Assembly: GCF_018131005.1 (NCBI RefSeq)
Contig: NZ_JAFCJK010000008.1
Span: 124,001-188,000, forward strand
DNA: 64,000 bases
DNA from: Bradyrhizobium lablabi
GTDB taxonomy: Bacteria > Pseudomonadota > Alphaproteobacteria > Rhizobiales > Xanthobacteraceae
Reading direction: 5' to 3'
Positions 8,039 to 16,476 of the stretch are shown here, one piece after another. The notes beneath the pieces were generated by a model that had not been told where the DNA came from, made no database searches, and worked only from the letters and a program-made list of their open reading frames with translations. A program made the translations under genes and the position numbers. How positions within the stretch are numbered: the stretch's first letter is position 1; each line of letters starts with the position of its first letter.

Positions 8039-9280
8039 CTACGGGGATCTGCCCCGGCAATCGCGAATGAAGTGAACCATGCGGCGCGCTTGCCCCAGCG
8101 CGAATTGCCGGGCTGCAAGCGCTGCATGAATTGCTGCGACAACGGGATCGTTGCCGCGCAGCGGGATCAGCACGTCGCCGATCGCAAATCGGCCGCGCCA
8201 GATCGGATCAATCATGGGATGGCCCGGCGCTGCTGTGGAATCGGCCGAGGCGATCGCGGGGTCGGCGCAGAGGTGTCGCGTCAGCTCGATCGTCAATTGC
8301 ACGCCGGGCGAAAACTTCGCAAAACGCTCGTCGATGCCGATCTTGAAGAAGAAGGCGCGGTCGTGGTGGCGCAGCACGATCCCTGCCGCGACCGGCTTTC
8401 CCCCCGCATGCAGCGTCACGATTTCGCACCGGCCTGATTCGGCCAGCGCGACTGTCGCTCGGCGGATGAACGCGGCGTCGCCGGCATGCTGACTGAGCGC
8501 AGTGCCGCGCTTGCCCTTCCATCCGCCGGCCTCGAGGGCGAGGAAGGCCTCGAGCGCTGTCGCGACCTCGCGTGGGCCGCGGGCGACGTCGAAGCGCACT
8601 GTGCCCTGGTCGGCGAGGCGATGGCGCTGGCGGCGCAGCTCCTTCAGCTTCTTGGCGCCGAGCGCATCGCGCAGCAATTCGTCGGCGTCGCGCGTTGCAT
8701 CCAGCTCGGCGCGCTGATGGGCGTGCAGCACACGCGGACGCAGGCCGTCCCGCCGCAGCGCCGCTTCGATCGCTGTCATCGCCGGGCCCCGCAGCGACAT
8801 CGTGCGCAGGACCAGTGCATGCGCGCCAGAGGCTCGCGCCTGCCGCAGCATCATGGCCGCGGCATCCTCCGCCGCATCGCGATCGAGCAGCGGCGTGCAC
8901 AACGTGCCATAGGGCTCAGCGCCGACGAGGGCGGGCAGGGGAATCTTGCAGGCACGCTGCATCGAGACGACAGGCAGCAGGCCGATCAGTTGCCCGGTAT
9001 CGTTGGTTGCGCTCAGCGCGCGGGCGTCGGTGCGACCGCGGGCCGACGCATTGACCGCCAGCTCCCAGTCGGGCTGGTAATAGCCGTTGGCCTCGACCGC
9101 GCGCTCGGCGAGCCGGCCCCATTGGGTGACGGACATATCGGACAGGGGCGGAAGCGTACGCGCGCACCTCTCCCTGGCATCCTCGATCGATGTACGGCGG
9201 ATCACTGCCTGGTCAGCAATATCGGCCACGTCCCCAATTCCCCGGCACAACGCGTCTCCCAATCGGCTTGGGCTCGTCAT
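8039..9280 (-). CDS. GNAT-superfamily (BioF2/CelD-like) acetyltransferase
   Basis: A 413-residue protein. The central part (about 220-330: ELRRQRHRLADQGTVRFDVA, LEAGGWKGKRGTAL, FFFKIGIDERFAKFSPGVQL) matches the BioF2-like GNAT domain found in FemAB/CelD-type proteins. Such enzymes transfer acyl or aminoacyl groups and are often linked to exopolysaccharide or cell-wall modification; the substrate here is unknown. ATG 9280 is chosen because the frame farther upstream is low-quality and overlaps the next gene's region. The binding site before it is weak. Converges on the NIPSNAP gene. Confidence 0.8.
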   Translation of the reverse strand: MTSPSRLGDALCRGIGDVADIADQAVIRRTSIEDARERCARTLPPLSDMSVTQWGRLAERAVEANGYYQPDWELAVNASARGRTDARALSATNDTGQLIGLLPVVSMQRACKIPLPALVGAEPYGTLCTPLLDRDAAEDAAAMMLRQARASGAHALVLRTMSLRGPAMTAIEAALRRDGLRPRVLHAHQRAELDATRDADELLRDALGAKKLKELRRQRHRLADQGTVRFDVARGPREVATALEAFLALEAGGWKGKRGTALSQHAGDAAFIRRATVALAESGRCEIVTLHAGGKPVAAGIVLRHHDRAFFFKIGIDERFAKFSPGVQLTIELTRHLCADPAIASADSTAAPGHPMIDPIWRGRFAIGDVLIPLRGNDPVVAAIHAALAARQFALGQARRMVHFIRDCRGRSP

Positions 9281-9390
9281 GGGCAATGCTATCGGAAAGA
9301 AATGGAAATGCCGTTGGCGCCGCGACGCAATTTGAGCGCTCTTGTTAACGGGCCGTTCAGCATGAGGCCGCGGGACGGCGCGAGACGCGG

Positions 9391-9807
9391 CTAGAGCGGC
9401 TCGTAGGTCTCTGTCAGGCAGTTGTCGTCGGCCTCGATATGCCGGCGGTCGGAGATCACGCCATCGCTGATGAAGATGCGGTAGGTCTGGGTGCCGAGCG
9501 GCTTGCCGATCACCGATGTCAGTTCGGCGCGGACGCAAGCGGTCCAGCCGAGGCCGCGCGGATCGTGCAATGGCGCCGAGACCCGCACATGAGTCGGCTG
9601 CGAACCGGACGCAAAGACCGAATCGAGCTTTGCGCCGACAAGTTGCTTGATGTCCGGCGGCGCCTCGATCGGCGGCTCGGGTGCCTTGACGCGCAGAAAC
9701 TCCGGCACGGGTGCGTGGCTGTCAGCCAGCCCGCAGCCACTCAACATCGGCGCGCCGCTCAAGAGCAGCGCCGCAATCCATGCTCGTCCCTGTCCCATGG
9801 GCGTCAT
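9391..9807 (-). CDS. Small outer-membrane-type lipoprotein
   Basis: A 138-residue protein with a lipoprotein signal: WIAALLLSGAPMLSGCGLAD, lipobox L-S-G-C, lipidated Cys near residue 25. The mature part has a Pro-rich linker (KAPEPPIEAPPDI) and a conserved-looking C-terminal module with two Cys (TACVRAELT and DDNCLTETYEPL) that could form a disulfide. I know the general type from Bradyrhizobium genomes but no function. ATG 9807 and the ATG three codons on are both possible. Confidence 0.75.
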   Translation of the reverse strand: MTPMGQGRAWIAALLLSGAPMLSGCGLADSHAPVPEFLRVKAPEPPIEAPPDIKQLVGAKLDSVFASGSQPTHVRVSAPLHDPRGLGWTACVRAELTSVIGKPLGTQTYRIFISDGVISDRRHIEADDNCLTETYEPL

Positions 9808-9958
9808 CTAAGCTGTAGCCACCGAGATTGCGCTCCGAAACGTGATGAAATTCGCGGGCCGTCGCGTTTTGTCGATCAACAAAAGCTGATAGACAAGCTA
9901 TCCTTAGCGCGAACTGATGTTGCGGATTGTTTCTGTCGCCTAAGGGGAGAGGCGTGAC

Positions 9959-10180
9959 ATGAAGAAATTCACCGTTGCGGCCGTGGTTGTGTCGCTCATC
10001 GCGACCCCAGCGCTTGCGCAGGGACGACGAGGGCCAGGTGAGGACAAGAAGACCGAGAAGAAACCTCAGGTCGATGAAAAGGCCTACAAGGCCGCGCTCG
10101 ATCGAATTCCGGAGCCCAAGGAAAAATACGACCCCTGGAGCATCGCCAAGCCCGCAGAGCCCGCCAAGAAGCCGAAATAG
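9959..10180 (+). CDS. Small secreted protein with KAYK-IP-DPW motif (paralogue 1)
   Basis: A 73-residue product: signal peptide to about residue 20 (VVSLIATPALAQ), then a highly charged Lys/Glu segment and the motif DEKAYKAALDRIPEPKEKYD followed by PW, then a Pro/Lys/Ala tail. The same pattern is in the protein at 14604-14885, so the two are paralogues. The binding site GGGGAGAGGCGTGAC is strong. The stop is 12 bases before the PQQ dehydrogenase start, so they are probably co-transcribed. Function unknown; likely periplasmic. Confidence 0.8.
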   Translation: MKKFTVAAVVVSLIATPALAQGRRGPGEDKKTEKKPQVDEKAYKAALDRIPEPKEKYDPWSIAKPAEPAKKPK

Positions 10181-10192
10181 CTGCGACGCGGC

Positions 10193-12199
10193 ATGCTTCG
10201 CCTGCTTGCAGTGCTGCTGCTTCTCGCGCCACCCGCGCTGGCCTGGGAGTATTGGGGCGGTGATCGCGGCGGATTGCGCTTCTCGCAGTTGAGGCAGATC
10301 ACATCGGACAATGTCGGCACTCTGGTGCGAGCCTGGGAATTCCGCACCGGCGATCTGGACGTGCGCGCGCCAGCACTGATGCAGCGGACCAAATTCCAGG
10401 CGACGCCGCTGTTCGTCGAGGACAGCCTGATCTTCTGTTCACCGTTCAACGAGGTCATTGCGCTCGATCCCGGCACCGGCGCGCAAAAATGGCGCTACGA
10501 TCCCAAGATCAGCACCGCGCAGCGCCCGGCCAATCGTTACGTCTGCCGCGGCGTTGCCTATTGGATCGACGATCGCGCCCCCGAAGACGCCGCGTGCCGG
10601 TCGCGCATCTTCACCGGTACCAACGACGTGCGCGTGATCGCGCTCGATGCGCGGACCGGCAAGCCTTGTGCAGACTTCGGGACCGGCGGCGAGATCAAGA
10701 TCGATCCAGGGATGACGCTGCGATGGCCCGGCGAATTCCAGATCACGTCGGCGCCGGTGATCGCCCGCGGCGTCGTCGTGGTGGGCTCGTCGATCGCCGA
10801 CAATCAGCGGGTCGATGCCCCCGCCGGCGCGGTGCGCGCCTTCGACGCGCGCACCGGACGGATGCTTTGGAGCTTCGATCCACTGATGCATGACGGGATC
10901 AGTGCCGGCCACACCAATGTCTGGGCACCGATGTCGACCGACGACGAGCGTGGACTGGTGTTCCTGCCCACGACATCACCCAGTCCCGACTTCTGGGGCG
11001 GCAAGCGGCCGGGCAACAACGAGCATGCCAACTCCGTTGTGGCGCTGCGGATCGAGACCGGCGAACTGGTGTGGTCGTTCCAGACCGTGCATCACGACGT
11101 CTGGGACTACGACCTTCCCGCGCAACCCACGCTCGCCCGGATCGACACCGGCGAGGGCATGCGCGATGTCGTAATCCAGCCGACCAAGCAGGGCTTTGTG
11201 TTCGTGCTGGACCGCGATACCGGCAAGCCAGTCTGGCCGGTCGAGGAACGCGCGGTGCCGCAGAACGGAGCCGATGGCGAACAGCTTTCGCCAACGCAGC
11301 CGTTTCCGACCCACGTGCCATCGCTGATTCCGCCGCGTCGCATCTCCGCCGACGACGCCTTCGAAGCGGTGCCGAGCTTCGGTCGTTCGGCCTGCGACAA
11401 GCTGTTCGGCGACTCCCGCAACGAAGGACTCTACACACCGCCATCGACGCAAGGCACGGCGTTCTATCCGATGACCGGCGGAGGCGTGAACTGGGGTAGC
11501 GCCGCTTTCGATCCGGTCAACCAGATCCTCTACGCCAATGTCAGCCACGCCGTTCAGATCATCAAGCTGATCCCGCGCGAGGAAGCCAAAGGGCCCGGCC
11601 ATGATTTCGGTCAACAGGACGGCGCGCCGTTTGCGATGACGCGGACGGTGGCGAGGTCGCCGCTCGGAATCCTCTGCAACAAGCCGCCATGGGGCGAGAT
11701 GATGGCGGTCGATCTCAAGGCCGGCAAGATTCTCTGGCATTCGACAGTCGGCACCAGCGAGGATTTGGCGCCGCTGGGCATCGCATTCCATTGGGGCACG
11801 CCGCTCGTCAACGGCGTCGTGGTGACTGCCGGAGGGGTCGTCTTCACCGGCGCGATGGATGCCTATTTGCGCGCGTTCGATGCGAAGTCTGGACAGGAAT
11901 TGTGGTTAGGCCGTCTGCCGGTGCCCGGCATTGCGAATCCCATGACCTATCTCTGGAAGGGCGAGCAGTATGTCGCGATCGGGGCAGGTGGCCATTCCGA
12001 GGGCGGCACCTCGATCGGCGACAGCATTGTGGCGTTCCGCCTGCCGCGCCCGGGCGAGACACCATCGCTGTGGTCGCGCGCAATCGACCGCCCCGGCGGA
12101 CGCTTTGCCGGCAAGGTGATCGCGGCCGGTCTTGTGTTGATCGCGCTCGTCGCGCTGCTGTGGCGCTGGCGTCGCCGGCGTCGACCGAACGCTGTGTAG
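10193..12199 (+). CDS. PQQ-dependent dehydrogenase with C-terminal membrane anchor
   Basis: A 668-residue quinoprotein. A signal peptide (LLAVLLLLAPPALA) is followed by an eight-bladed propeller with repeated PQQ-fold blades (VIALDPGTGAQKWRYDP, VIALDARTGKPCADFGTGG, FDARTGRMLWSFDP, TGELVWSFQTVHHDVWDYDL, DLKAGKILWHSTVGT, DAKSGQELWLGRLP). HHDVWDYD is the motif seen in the glucose/polyol dehydrogenase group. Unusually a single helix, VIAAGLVLIALVALLWRW, followed by six Arg residues ends the chain, which would fix it to the inner membrane facing the periplasm. This differs from mGDH, whose helices are N-terminal. Substrate unknown. It follows a small secreted protein gene by 12 bases. Confidence 0.9.
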   Translation: MLRLLAVLLLLAPPALAWEYWGGDRGGLRFSQLRQITSDNVGTLVRAWEFRTGDLDVRAPALMQRTKFQATPLFVEDSLIFCSPFNEVIALDPGTGAQKWRYDPKISTAQRPANRYVCRGVAYWIDDRAPEDAACRSRIFTGTNDVRVIALDARTGKPCADFGTGGEIKIDPGMTLRWPGEFQITSAPVIARGVVVVGSSIADNQRVDAPAGAVRAFDARTGRMLWSFDPLMHDGISAGHTNVWAPMSTDDERGLVFLPTTSPSPDFWGGKRPGNNEHANSVVALRIETGELVWSFQTVHHDVWDYDLPAQPTLARIDTGEGMRDVVIQPTKQGFVFVLDRDTGKPVWPVEERAVPQNGADGEQLSPTQPFPTHVPSLIPPRRISADDAFEAVPSFGRSACDKLFGDSRNEGLYTPPSTQGTAFYPMTGGGVNWGSAAFDPVNQILYANVSHAVQIIKLIPREEAKGPGHDFGQQDGAPFAMTRTVARSPLGILCNKPPWGEMMAVDLKAGKILWHSTVGTSEDLAPLGIAFHWGTPLVNGVVVTAGGVVFTGAMDAYLRAFDAKSGQELWLGRLPVPGIANPMTYLWKGEQYVAIGAGGHSEGGTSIGDSIVAFRLPRPGETPSLWSRAIDRPGGRFAGKVIAAGLVLIALVALLWRWRRRRRPNAV

Positions 12200-12239
12200 G
12201 CGAAGCTCGCGCCGGAGCAAGTGCTTCCGGCAGGTACTG

Positions 12240-12704
12240 TTAGCCGGGCAGCATCGCGAACGCACTTGAGACCATCGCCACCGACTTGTTGTCCGCGGCG
12301 GACAGCAGCGTGACGCGGCCGAAGCTCATGGTGCGGCCAAGCCGGACCACGCGGGCGTCCGCGAGCACGTCCGCCGCCGTGACCGCGCGCATGAAATGCG
12401 TCGTCTGGTCGACTGTCGTCATCGGCCGATAGCCCTTGTTGGCGGCAAGATTGGCAAGCACCATCGCGGTGTCGGCGAACGCCATCAGCGCCTGACCGCA
12501 GACGATGCCGCCGTTGCGGCAGAGCCGTTCGGAAAACGGCATGCGCAGCACGGCGCCGGGCTGCCAGCCATCGGCGTTGCCCGAAGGAGGCATGAAGTCG
12601 AACTGCTCGATCGACAGGTTGAGATCCTGCACCCACGGCGCAAAGACGTCGCCGAGCACGCGCCTTGCCTCGTCAATCCCGAAATCTCCGGCGTGCTGCT
12701 GCAT
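12240..12704 (-). CDS. PaaI-type hotdog thioesterase
   Basis: A 154-residue single hotdog domain. NGGIVCGQALMAFADTAMVL (about residues 64-83) is the long helix with the preceding Gly-Gly of the active-site loop; TVDQTTHFMRAVTAADVLA and RTMSFGRVTLLSA are the following strands. Such enzymes hydrolyse acyl- or aryl-CoA thioesters. It is on the same strand as and downstream of the amidase (37 bases), which suggests an operon for breaking down an amide and then an acyl-CoA; that is inference. Confidence 0.85.
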   Translation of the reverse strand: MQQHAGDFGIDEARRVLGDVFAPWVQDLNLSIEQFDFMPPSGNADGWQPGAVLRMPFSERLCRNGGIVCGQALMAFADTAMVLANLAANKGYRPMTTVDQTTHFMRAVTAADVLADARVVRLGRTMSFGRVTLLSAADNKSVAMVSSAFAMLPG

Positions 12705-12741
12705 GATGTTCCGATCCTCGCTCCTGATATGTTACTTGCCT

Positions 12742-14217
12742 TTAGCCTCGCGTCACATGCACGCCTGGAGTCTGGCTGTCGTTCCACTTGCCGCCGATTG
12801 CCCGCTCGATCTGCGCGGCCAGTTGCAGGAGCAGTCCGTCGTTGGCCTGCCTCGCGATCGCCTGGATGCCGAGCGGCAGCCCGTGTTCGTTGGTTGCAAG
12901 CGGCAGCGAGATCGCGGGAATGCCGCAAAGATTGGCGAGCGGCGTGAAAGCGAAGTTGCGCCAGAGATTGCCGAACCAGTCCAGCACCGACGGATTGTCG
13001 CTGATCGTCAGATATTCCGTGGTGCCGATCCTCGGGGTCGGCAGCGCCGTGATCGGCGTCAGGATGATGTCCCAGTCCTCGAAGAACGCACCAAAGCCGC
13101 GCGACGTGGTGTTGAACACCGCCTGCATGCGCGCGCGATCGGCAAAGCTGGTGTGCCGGCCGTGCTCCCAGATCCGGATGTTGATCGGCTCGATCAGATC
13201 CGCCGGTGGCCGCTCCAGGGAGCGTGCCGTCAGCATGTTGCCGATCACGACGGCGAAATTGCTGATGTAGCAGGTGGTCTGCGCCGCGAAAGCCTGCCCA
13301 TAATCGAGCGATGGCTGGGCATGCTCGACATGGTGGCCGAGGCCTTCGAGGAAGCGCCCGACCTTTTGGAGTTCGGCTGCGATGTGCGGCGTGGCGCGAT
13401 AGTCGCCCCATTGATGCGACAGCGCGATTTTCAGCCGAGCAGGATCGCGCGTGATGACGGCGGTGTAAGGCTCCGGCGAACTCCAGAACGGCATGAATTC
13501 GCCGGGAGAAGGGCCGCGGCACGCATCGACGAAGGCTGCGGTGTCGCGAACCGAGCGCGACTGGCAGCCCTGGATCGAGACCAACCCGGTGAGATCCGAC
13601 AGGTGCGGCGACAGCGAGAACACGCCGCGCGACACTTTCAAACCGATGTTGCCGTTGACGCCAGCGGGAATGCGGATCGAGCCGCCGCCGTCGGTCGCAT
13701 GCGCGATCGGGACGACGCCGGCGGCGACCATGGCTGCGCTGCCGGCCGACGAGCCGCAGGTGGTGTAGTCGGTGTTCCAGGGATTACGGGTAACATAGAC
13801 GGCGGGGTTCTCGGCCGAGCTGCAGACCCCAAACTCGGGCGTTGTGGTGCGGCCGATCAGGTTGAGCCCGGCCTTGCGCATTTTCGCGGTCAGGAAGGTA
13901 TCCGCCGGCGCGCGATTGCCGCGCATCATCAGCGAGCCCATTTCCTGCAAACGGCCTCGCATGGTCGGGCCGAGATCCTTCATCAGGAATGGCAGCCCGG
14001 CGAAGGGCCCGTCGAGATCGGCACCGTCGCTGGCCGGATCGGCAATCACGTCGTCGAAAAGCTCGACCACACCGGAAAGTGCGGTGTCCACCTTTGCCAC
14101 GCCGGCGGCGGCCTGGGCCGCCAATTCCCTGGGCGTCACGTCGCCGTTCTTGACGCGCGCGGCGAGCGCTGTTCCGTCGTGCTGGGCCCACTCGTCCCAG
14201 CTCATCGGCAAGGTCAT
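12742..14217 (-). CDS. Amidase-signature enzyme
   Basis: A 491-residue cytosolic amidase of the Ser-cisSer-Lys class. The catalytic Lys is K80 in PFLMKDLG, the cis-Ser S156 in CGSSAGSAA, and the nucleophile S180 in DGGGSIRIPAG. It hydrolyses amides to acid and ammonia; the substrate range of this class is wide and cannot be told from sequence. It has the full expected length and no signal peptide. Upstream gene of a pair with the hotdog thioesterase. Confidence 0.92.
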   Translation of the reverse strand: MTLPMSWDEWAQHDGTALAARVKNGDVTPRELAAQAAAGVAKVDTALSGVVELFDDVIADPASDGADLDGPFAGLPFLMKDLGPTMRGRLQEMGSLMMRGNRAPADTFLTAKMRKAGLNLIGRTTTPEFGVCSSAENPAVYVTRNPWNTDYTTCGSSAGSAAMVAAGVVPIAHATDGGGSIRIPAGVNGNIGLKVSRGVFSLSPHLSDLTGLVSIQGCQSRSVRDTAAFVDACRGPSPGEFMPFWSSPEPYTAVITRDPARLKIALSHQWGDYRATPHIAAELQKVGRFLEGLGHHVEHAQPSLDYGQAFAAQTTCYISNFAVVIGNMLTARSLERPPADLIEPINIRIWEHGRHTSFADRARMQAVFNTTSRGFGAFFEDWDIILTPITALPTPRIGTTEYLTISDNPSVLDWFGNLWRNFAFTPLANLCGIPAISLPLATNEHGLPLGIQAIARQANDGLLLQLAAQIERAIGGKWNDSQTPGVHVTRG

Positions 14218-14603
14218 GAGTCGTTTCCCGTCTTGCTTGGACGCTCACTGTAATTTGAGCAGGCAGCGGGTCAAACACGCGCTGGGGCGGGCGGTCACGG
14301 AGCTATTGCATGGCATGCCCGAATGCGGCTCGCCCGGCCTGAACCGACCTGGTTTTGGGGCCGCCATGGCTTCCGCAAGGGGGATTGCGCCGCTCGTGCT
14401 TCGCAGATTGGTCAACATCCGGCGGCGTGATCGCGATCTGCCTTCGCGCTCGATGGCCTACAACATGCGGCCCGATCTGGGACTCGCGGAAACAGGTGCC
14501 GAAATCCTGCAGGTCGGTCCATCGCTGGATCGAGCACAGGCACTCTTGGCGCTGCCGTTTTTAGGGTGATATACCGCTGACGAAAGCGCAGGGGAACGAT
14601 CCC
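14218..14603. other. Intergenic stretch with no supported gene
   Basis: An open frame crosses it on the plus strand but continues from the antisense of the amidase and has no motif. I see no RNA gene or clear repeat. The promoter of the small secreted protein at 14604 must lie at its right end. Confidence 0.4.
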
Positions 14604-14885
14604 ATGAGAATTCTAAGCGCGACTGCTGTCGCGATATTGCTGACGGCGCCGGCCTATGCCCAGATGCCTAACATCAACCTGATTCCGGAACTTCCGTCCA
14701 AGACCCAGGATCAGAAGGACGAGGACGCCGTCAAGGATAAGGCCTACAAGGAATCGCTGAGCAAGATTCCCGACGCCAAGGGGTCATCAGATCCCTGGGG
14801 AGCGGTGCGAAGCGACACGCCCAAGACGGCGGCGCCCGCCAAGCCGAAGACCAAGACGGGCAGCAATACCCAGCGCGGCCAGTAG
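14604..14885 (+). CDS. Small secreted protein with KAYK-IP-DPW motif (paralogue 2)
   Basis: A 93-residue product: signal peptide (ATAVAILLTAPAYAQ), then an acidic/basic linker and the motif DKAYKESLSKIPDAKGSSDP followed by W, then a Lys/Ala/Pro/Thr tail. It shares the KAYK-x2-L-x-x-IP-x-x-K-x3-DPW core with the protein at 9959-10180. GGGGAACGATCCC before ATG 14604 supports the start. Probably periplasmic, intrinsically disordered; function unknown. Unlike paralogue 1 it has no enzyme gene directly after it. Confidence 0.8.
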   Translation: MRILSATAVAILLTAPAYAQMPNINLIPELPSKTQDQKDEDAVKDKAYKESLSKIPDAKGSSDPWGAVRSDTPKTAAPAKPKTKTGSNTQRGQ

Positions 14886-14989
14886 CGTCGGTTTATCCGC
14901 GCCAACACGCGCGCGGCCCGCCCGGACTCGGATTTCGCCAATGCCCGCCTTATATTGGGATGGTCGTGAAGTAGTCCGGAGTTACCGCG

Positions 14990-15220
14990 ATGGTCTTTCG
15001 TCCGCGCGATCTCGCCAGTCGGATGGCCGGACGGCGAAAGCAGAATGATGGCTATCTGCGCGAGACCTTCACCTTGCCGCGCGATCAGGCGCGCTTGCGG
15101 GCGCGCGATTTCCTCAACCGCTACCCGAAGGCAGCCTATATGAGCGCCGTCGAGAGCTGGCGCGAACTGCCCGGGGGTGACATCGAGTTCACGATGCGGC
15201 GGCTTGCCAGCGCGGATTGA
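14990..15220 (+). CDS. Small basic hypothetical protein
   Basis: A 76-residue cytosolic product with good GC-biased codon use: MVFRPRDLASRMAGRRKQND, then an Arg-rich helix (LPRDQARLRARDFLNRYP) and the ending VESWRELPGGDIEFTMRRLA. No known domain that I can name. It follows the DPW protein by 104 bases on the same strand. The binding site is weak. Confidence 0.65.
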   Translation: MVFRPRDLASRMAGRRKQNDGYLRETFTLPRDQARLRARDFLNRYPKAAYMSAVESWRELPGGDIEFTMRRLASAD

Positions 15221-15354
15221 GGTGAAAACGACCGCCGGGACGCGGTGCATCCCTTGCTCGGGGAACTTTGTTCTCGGTCGGAGAACTACGGACCGATGGC
15301 AGGGGGACCAGCGCGGGATCGGGAGAGGCGTCCGCCGGCGATCTTAATGAAACG

Positions 15355-15537
15355 TTAACTTGGGGGCCGCGAGGCCACCCCAATAGCTCGCTCTATTTCA
15401 TCGGCCAGCGTTCGGTGGTGCGCTGCAAGCTTGGCAAACAATGCCTTCTTGGTCGCATTCGTCGCGAGTTTGCTGATCAACTCGCACTCTTCAGCCTCGT
15501 TGCGAAGCTTCTCCAAGTGCTTCTGCATGTCCTGCAT
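15355..15537 (-). CDS. Small helical protein of a Bradyrhizobium-type family
   Basis: A 60-residue, almost entirely helical, charged product (MQDMQKHLEKLRNEAEECEL, ATKKALFAKLAAHHRTLADE, IERAI). The heptad-like pattern suggests a short coiled coil. I recall similar small proteins in Bradyrhizobium but no function. The start at 15537 follows GGGGAGAAAGCCA, better placed than the ATG six codons upstream. Confidence 0.6.
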   Translation of the reverse strand: MQDMQKHLEKLRNEAEECELISKLATNATKKALFAKLAAHHRTLADEIERAIGVASRPPS

Positions 15538-15768
15538 TGGCTTTCTCCCCTGCACCCGGACGTTAGGACAGGAGGGAACTCGTCAACAATAACCTAGGTG
15601 AACATTCCCCAAGCTGCCCAGTATTTCTGCTGAGTGCATCGGCCAAGCGTTCACTTGAAGCGATCCAGGACGTTGATTCGGACAGCTCCAAGATTCGGCG
15701 TCAAACGCTCTGGGCCGATTCACCAGACAGCGCGTTCGAAGAGAAAGAGGCTGCCAACGGAGGCGGCC

Positions 15769-15960
15769 CTAAGCTTCCGTCGCTTTGCGGCGCGGCGGCA
15801 AAAGCGCCAGGACGATATGGGGCAACGGGAAGAGCAGGCTACCCCAGATGAACCAGGCGGTCTGGGAGCGCCCTTTCTGTGCCGCGTACTTCGCGGTGTG
15901 GCGCCCGCATAAGCCCAGGAGGATGAGGTATAGGATCGCGGCAATGATCACAGGAAACAT
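15769..15960 (-). CDS. Small two-helix membrane protein
   Basis: A 63-residue product: FPVIIAAILYLILLGLCG is the first membrane segment, HTAKYAAQKGRSQ a short basic loop, AWFIWGSLLFPLPHIVLALL the second, then a basic tail PPRRKATEA. ATG 15960 is preceded by AGGAGCCGCC. This pattern (short loop with A-x-x-KGRS, then W-x-W/G-LLFP) is common among small bacterial inner-membrane proteins of unknown function. Confidence 0.7.
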   Translation of the reverse strand: MFPVIIAAILYLILLGLCGRHTAKYAAQKGRSQTAWFIWGSLLFPLPHIVLALLPPRRKATEA

Positions 15961-16358
15961 GGCGGCTCCTATGGTTCTATCGTTGCCTGGAGCAATCATA
16001 CGACCGGTCCTGCGGACCCGATAGAATCCGATGTCCCCAACGACCACACGTTCCCTTGATCAGCGACCCGCTACCCGTATGAAACCGTTTGGCCGACGCC
16101 CACGTAGCTGGAGTGCCGGCCATCGCTTCCATTGGCGACTTGGGCGGCTGGGGCCGTTCGGCCTTACCCAGTCGCGGACGGCCCCATCTCTTGTTCGGCG
16201 ATTTTGAGCCAGGTCAAAGAATGAACATCCGCTTGGTCGCCCCGGCGGTTCTACTGAGAAAATCAGCCAAGACCTGGTTTTCGCTGGCTTAATGCAAAAC
16301 GGGCCACTCCAAAAAATAGACTTGGAGGTGAAACGGGTCAGCACCGAATTTCAAACAA
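15961..16358. other. Upstream region of recA; no gene called
   Basis: Short open frames on both strands here (for example 16060-16344 minus) lack motifs and codon bias. The local base use is less GC-biased than the neighbours. I see no hairpin terminator and no RNA gene. The recA promoter and SOS box lie at its right edge. Confidence 0.4.
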
Positions 16359-16373
16359 GAACATATTGCGAAC
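16359..16373 (+). promoter_or_regulatory. LexA-binding SOS box upstream of recA
   Basis: GAAC (16359-16362), seven bases ATATTGC, GAAC (16370-16373): the alphaproteobacterial SOS box GAAC-N7-GAAC (GTTC-N7-GTTC on the other strand). A third GAAC follows at 16377-16380. It lies about 100 bases before the recA start, as expected for LexA repression of recA. Confidence 0.88.
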
Positions 16374-16476
16374 ATGGAACAAACGTGGTACGGAGTTTTC
16401 ATCAACAACGCATTCCGCCTGATCTCATCGCCCGTTTGTCCAGCTAGCGAATCCCCGCCATAAGGAGCACATCCCA

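Noticed and set aside
12505..14253. 582-codon open frame opposite the amidase
   Set aside because: The amidase has all three catalytic residues; the antisense product has none of a known domain.
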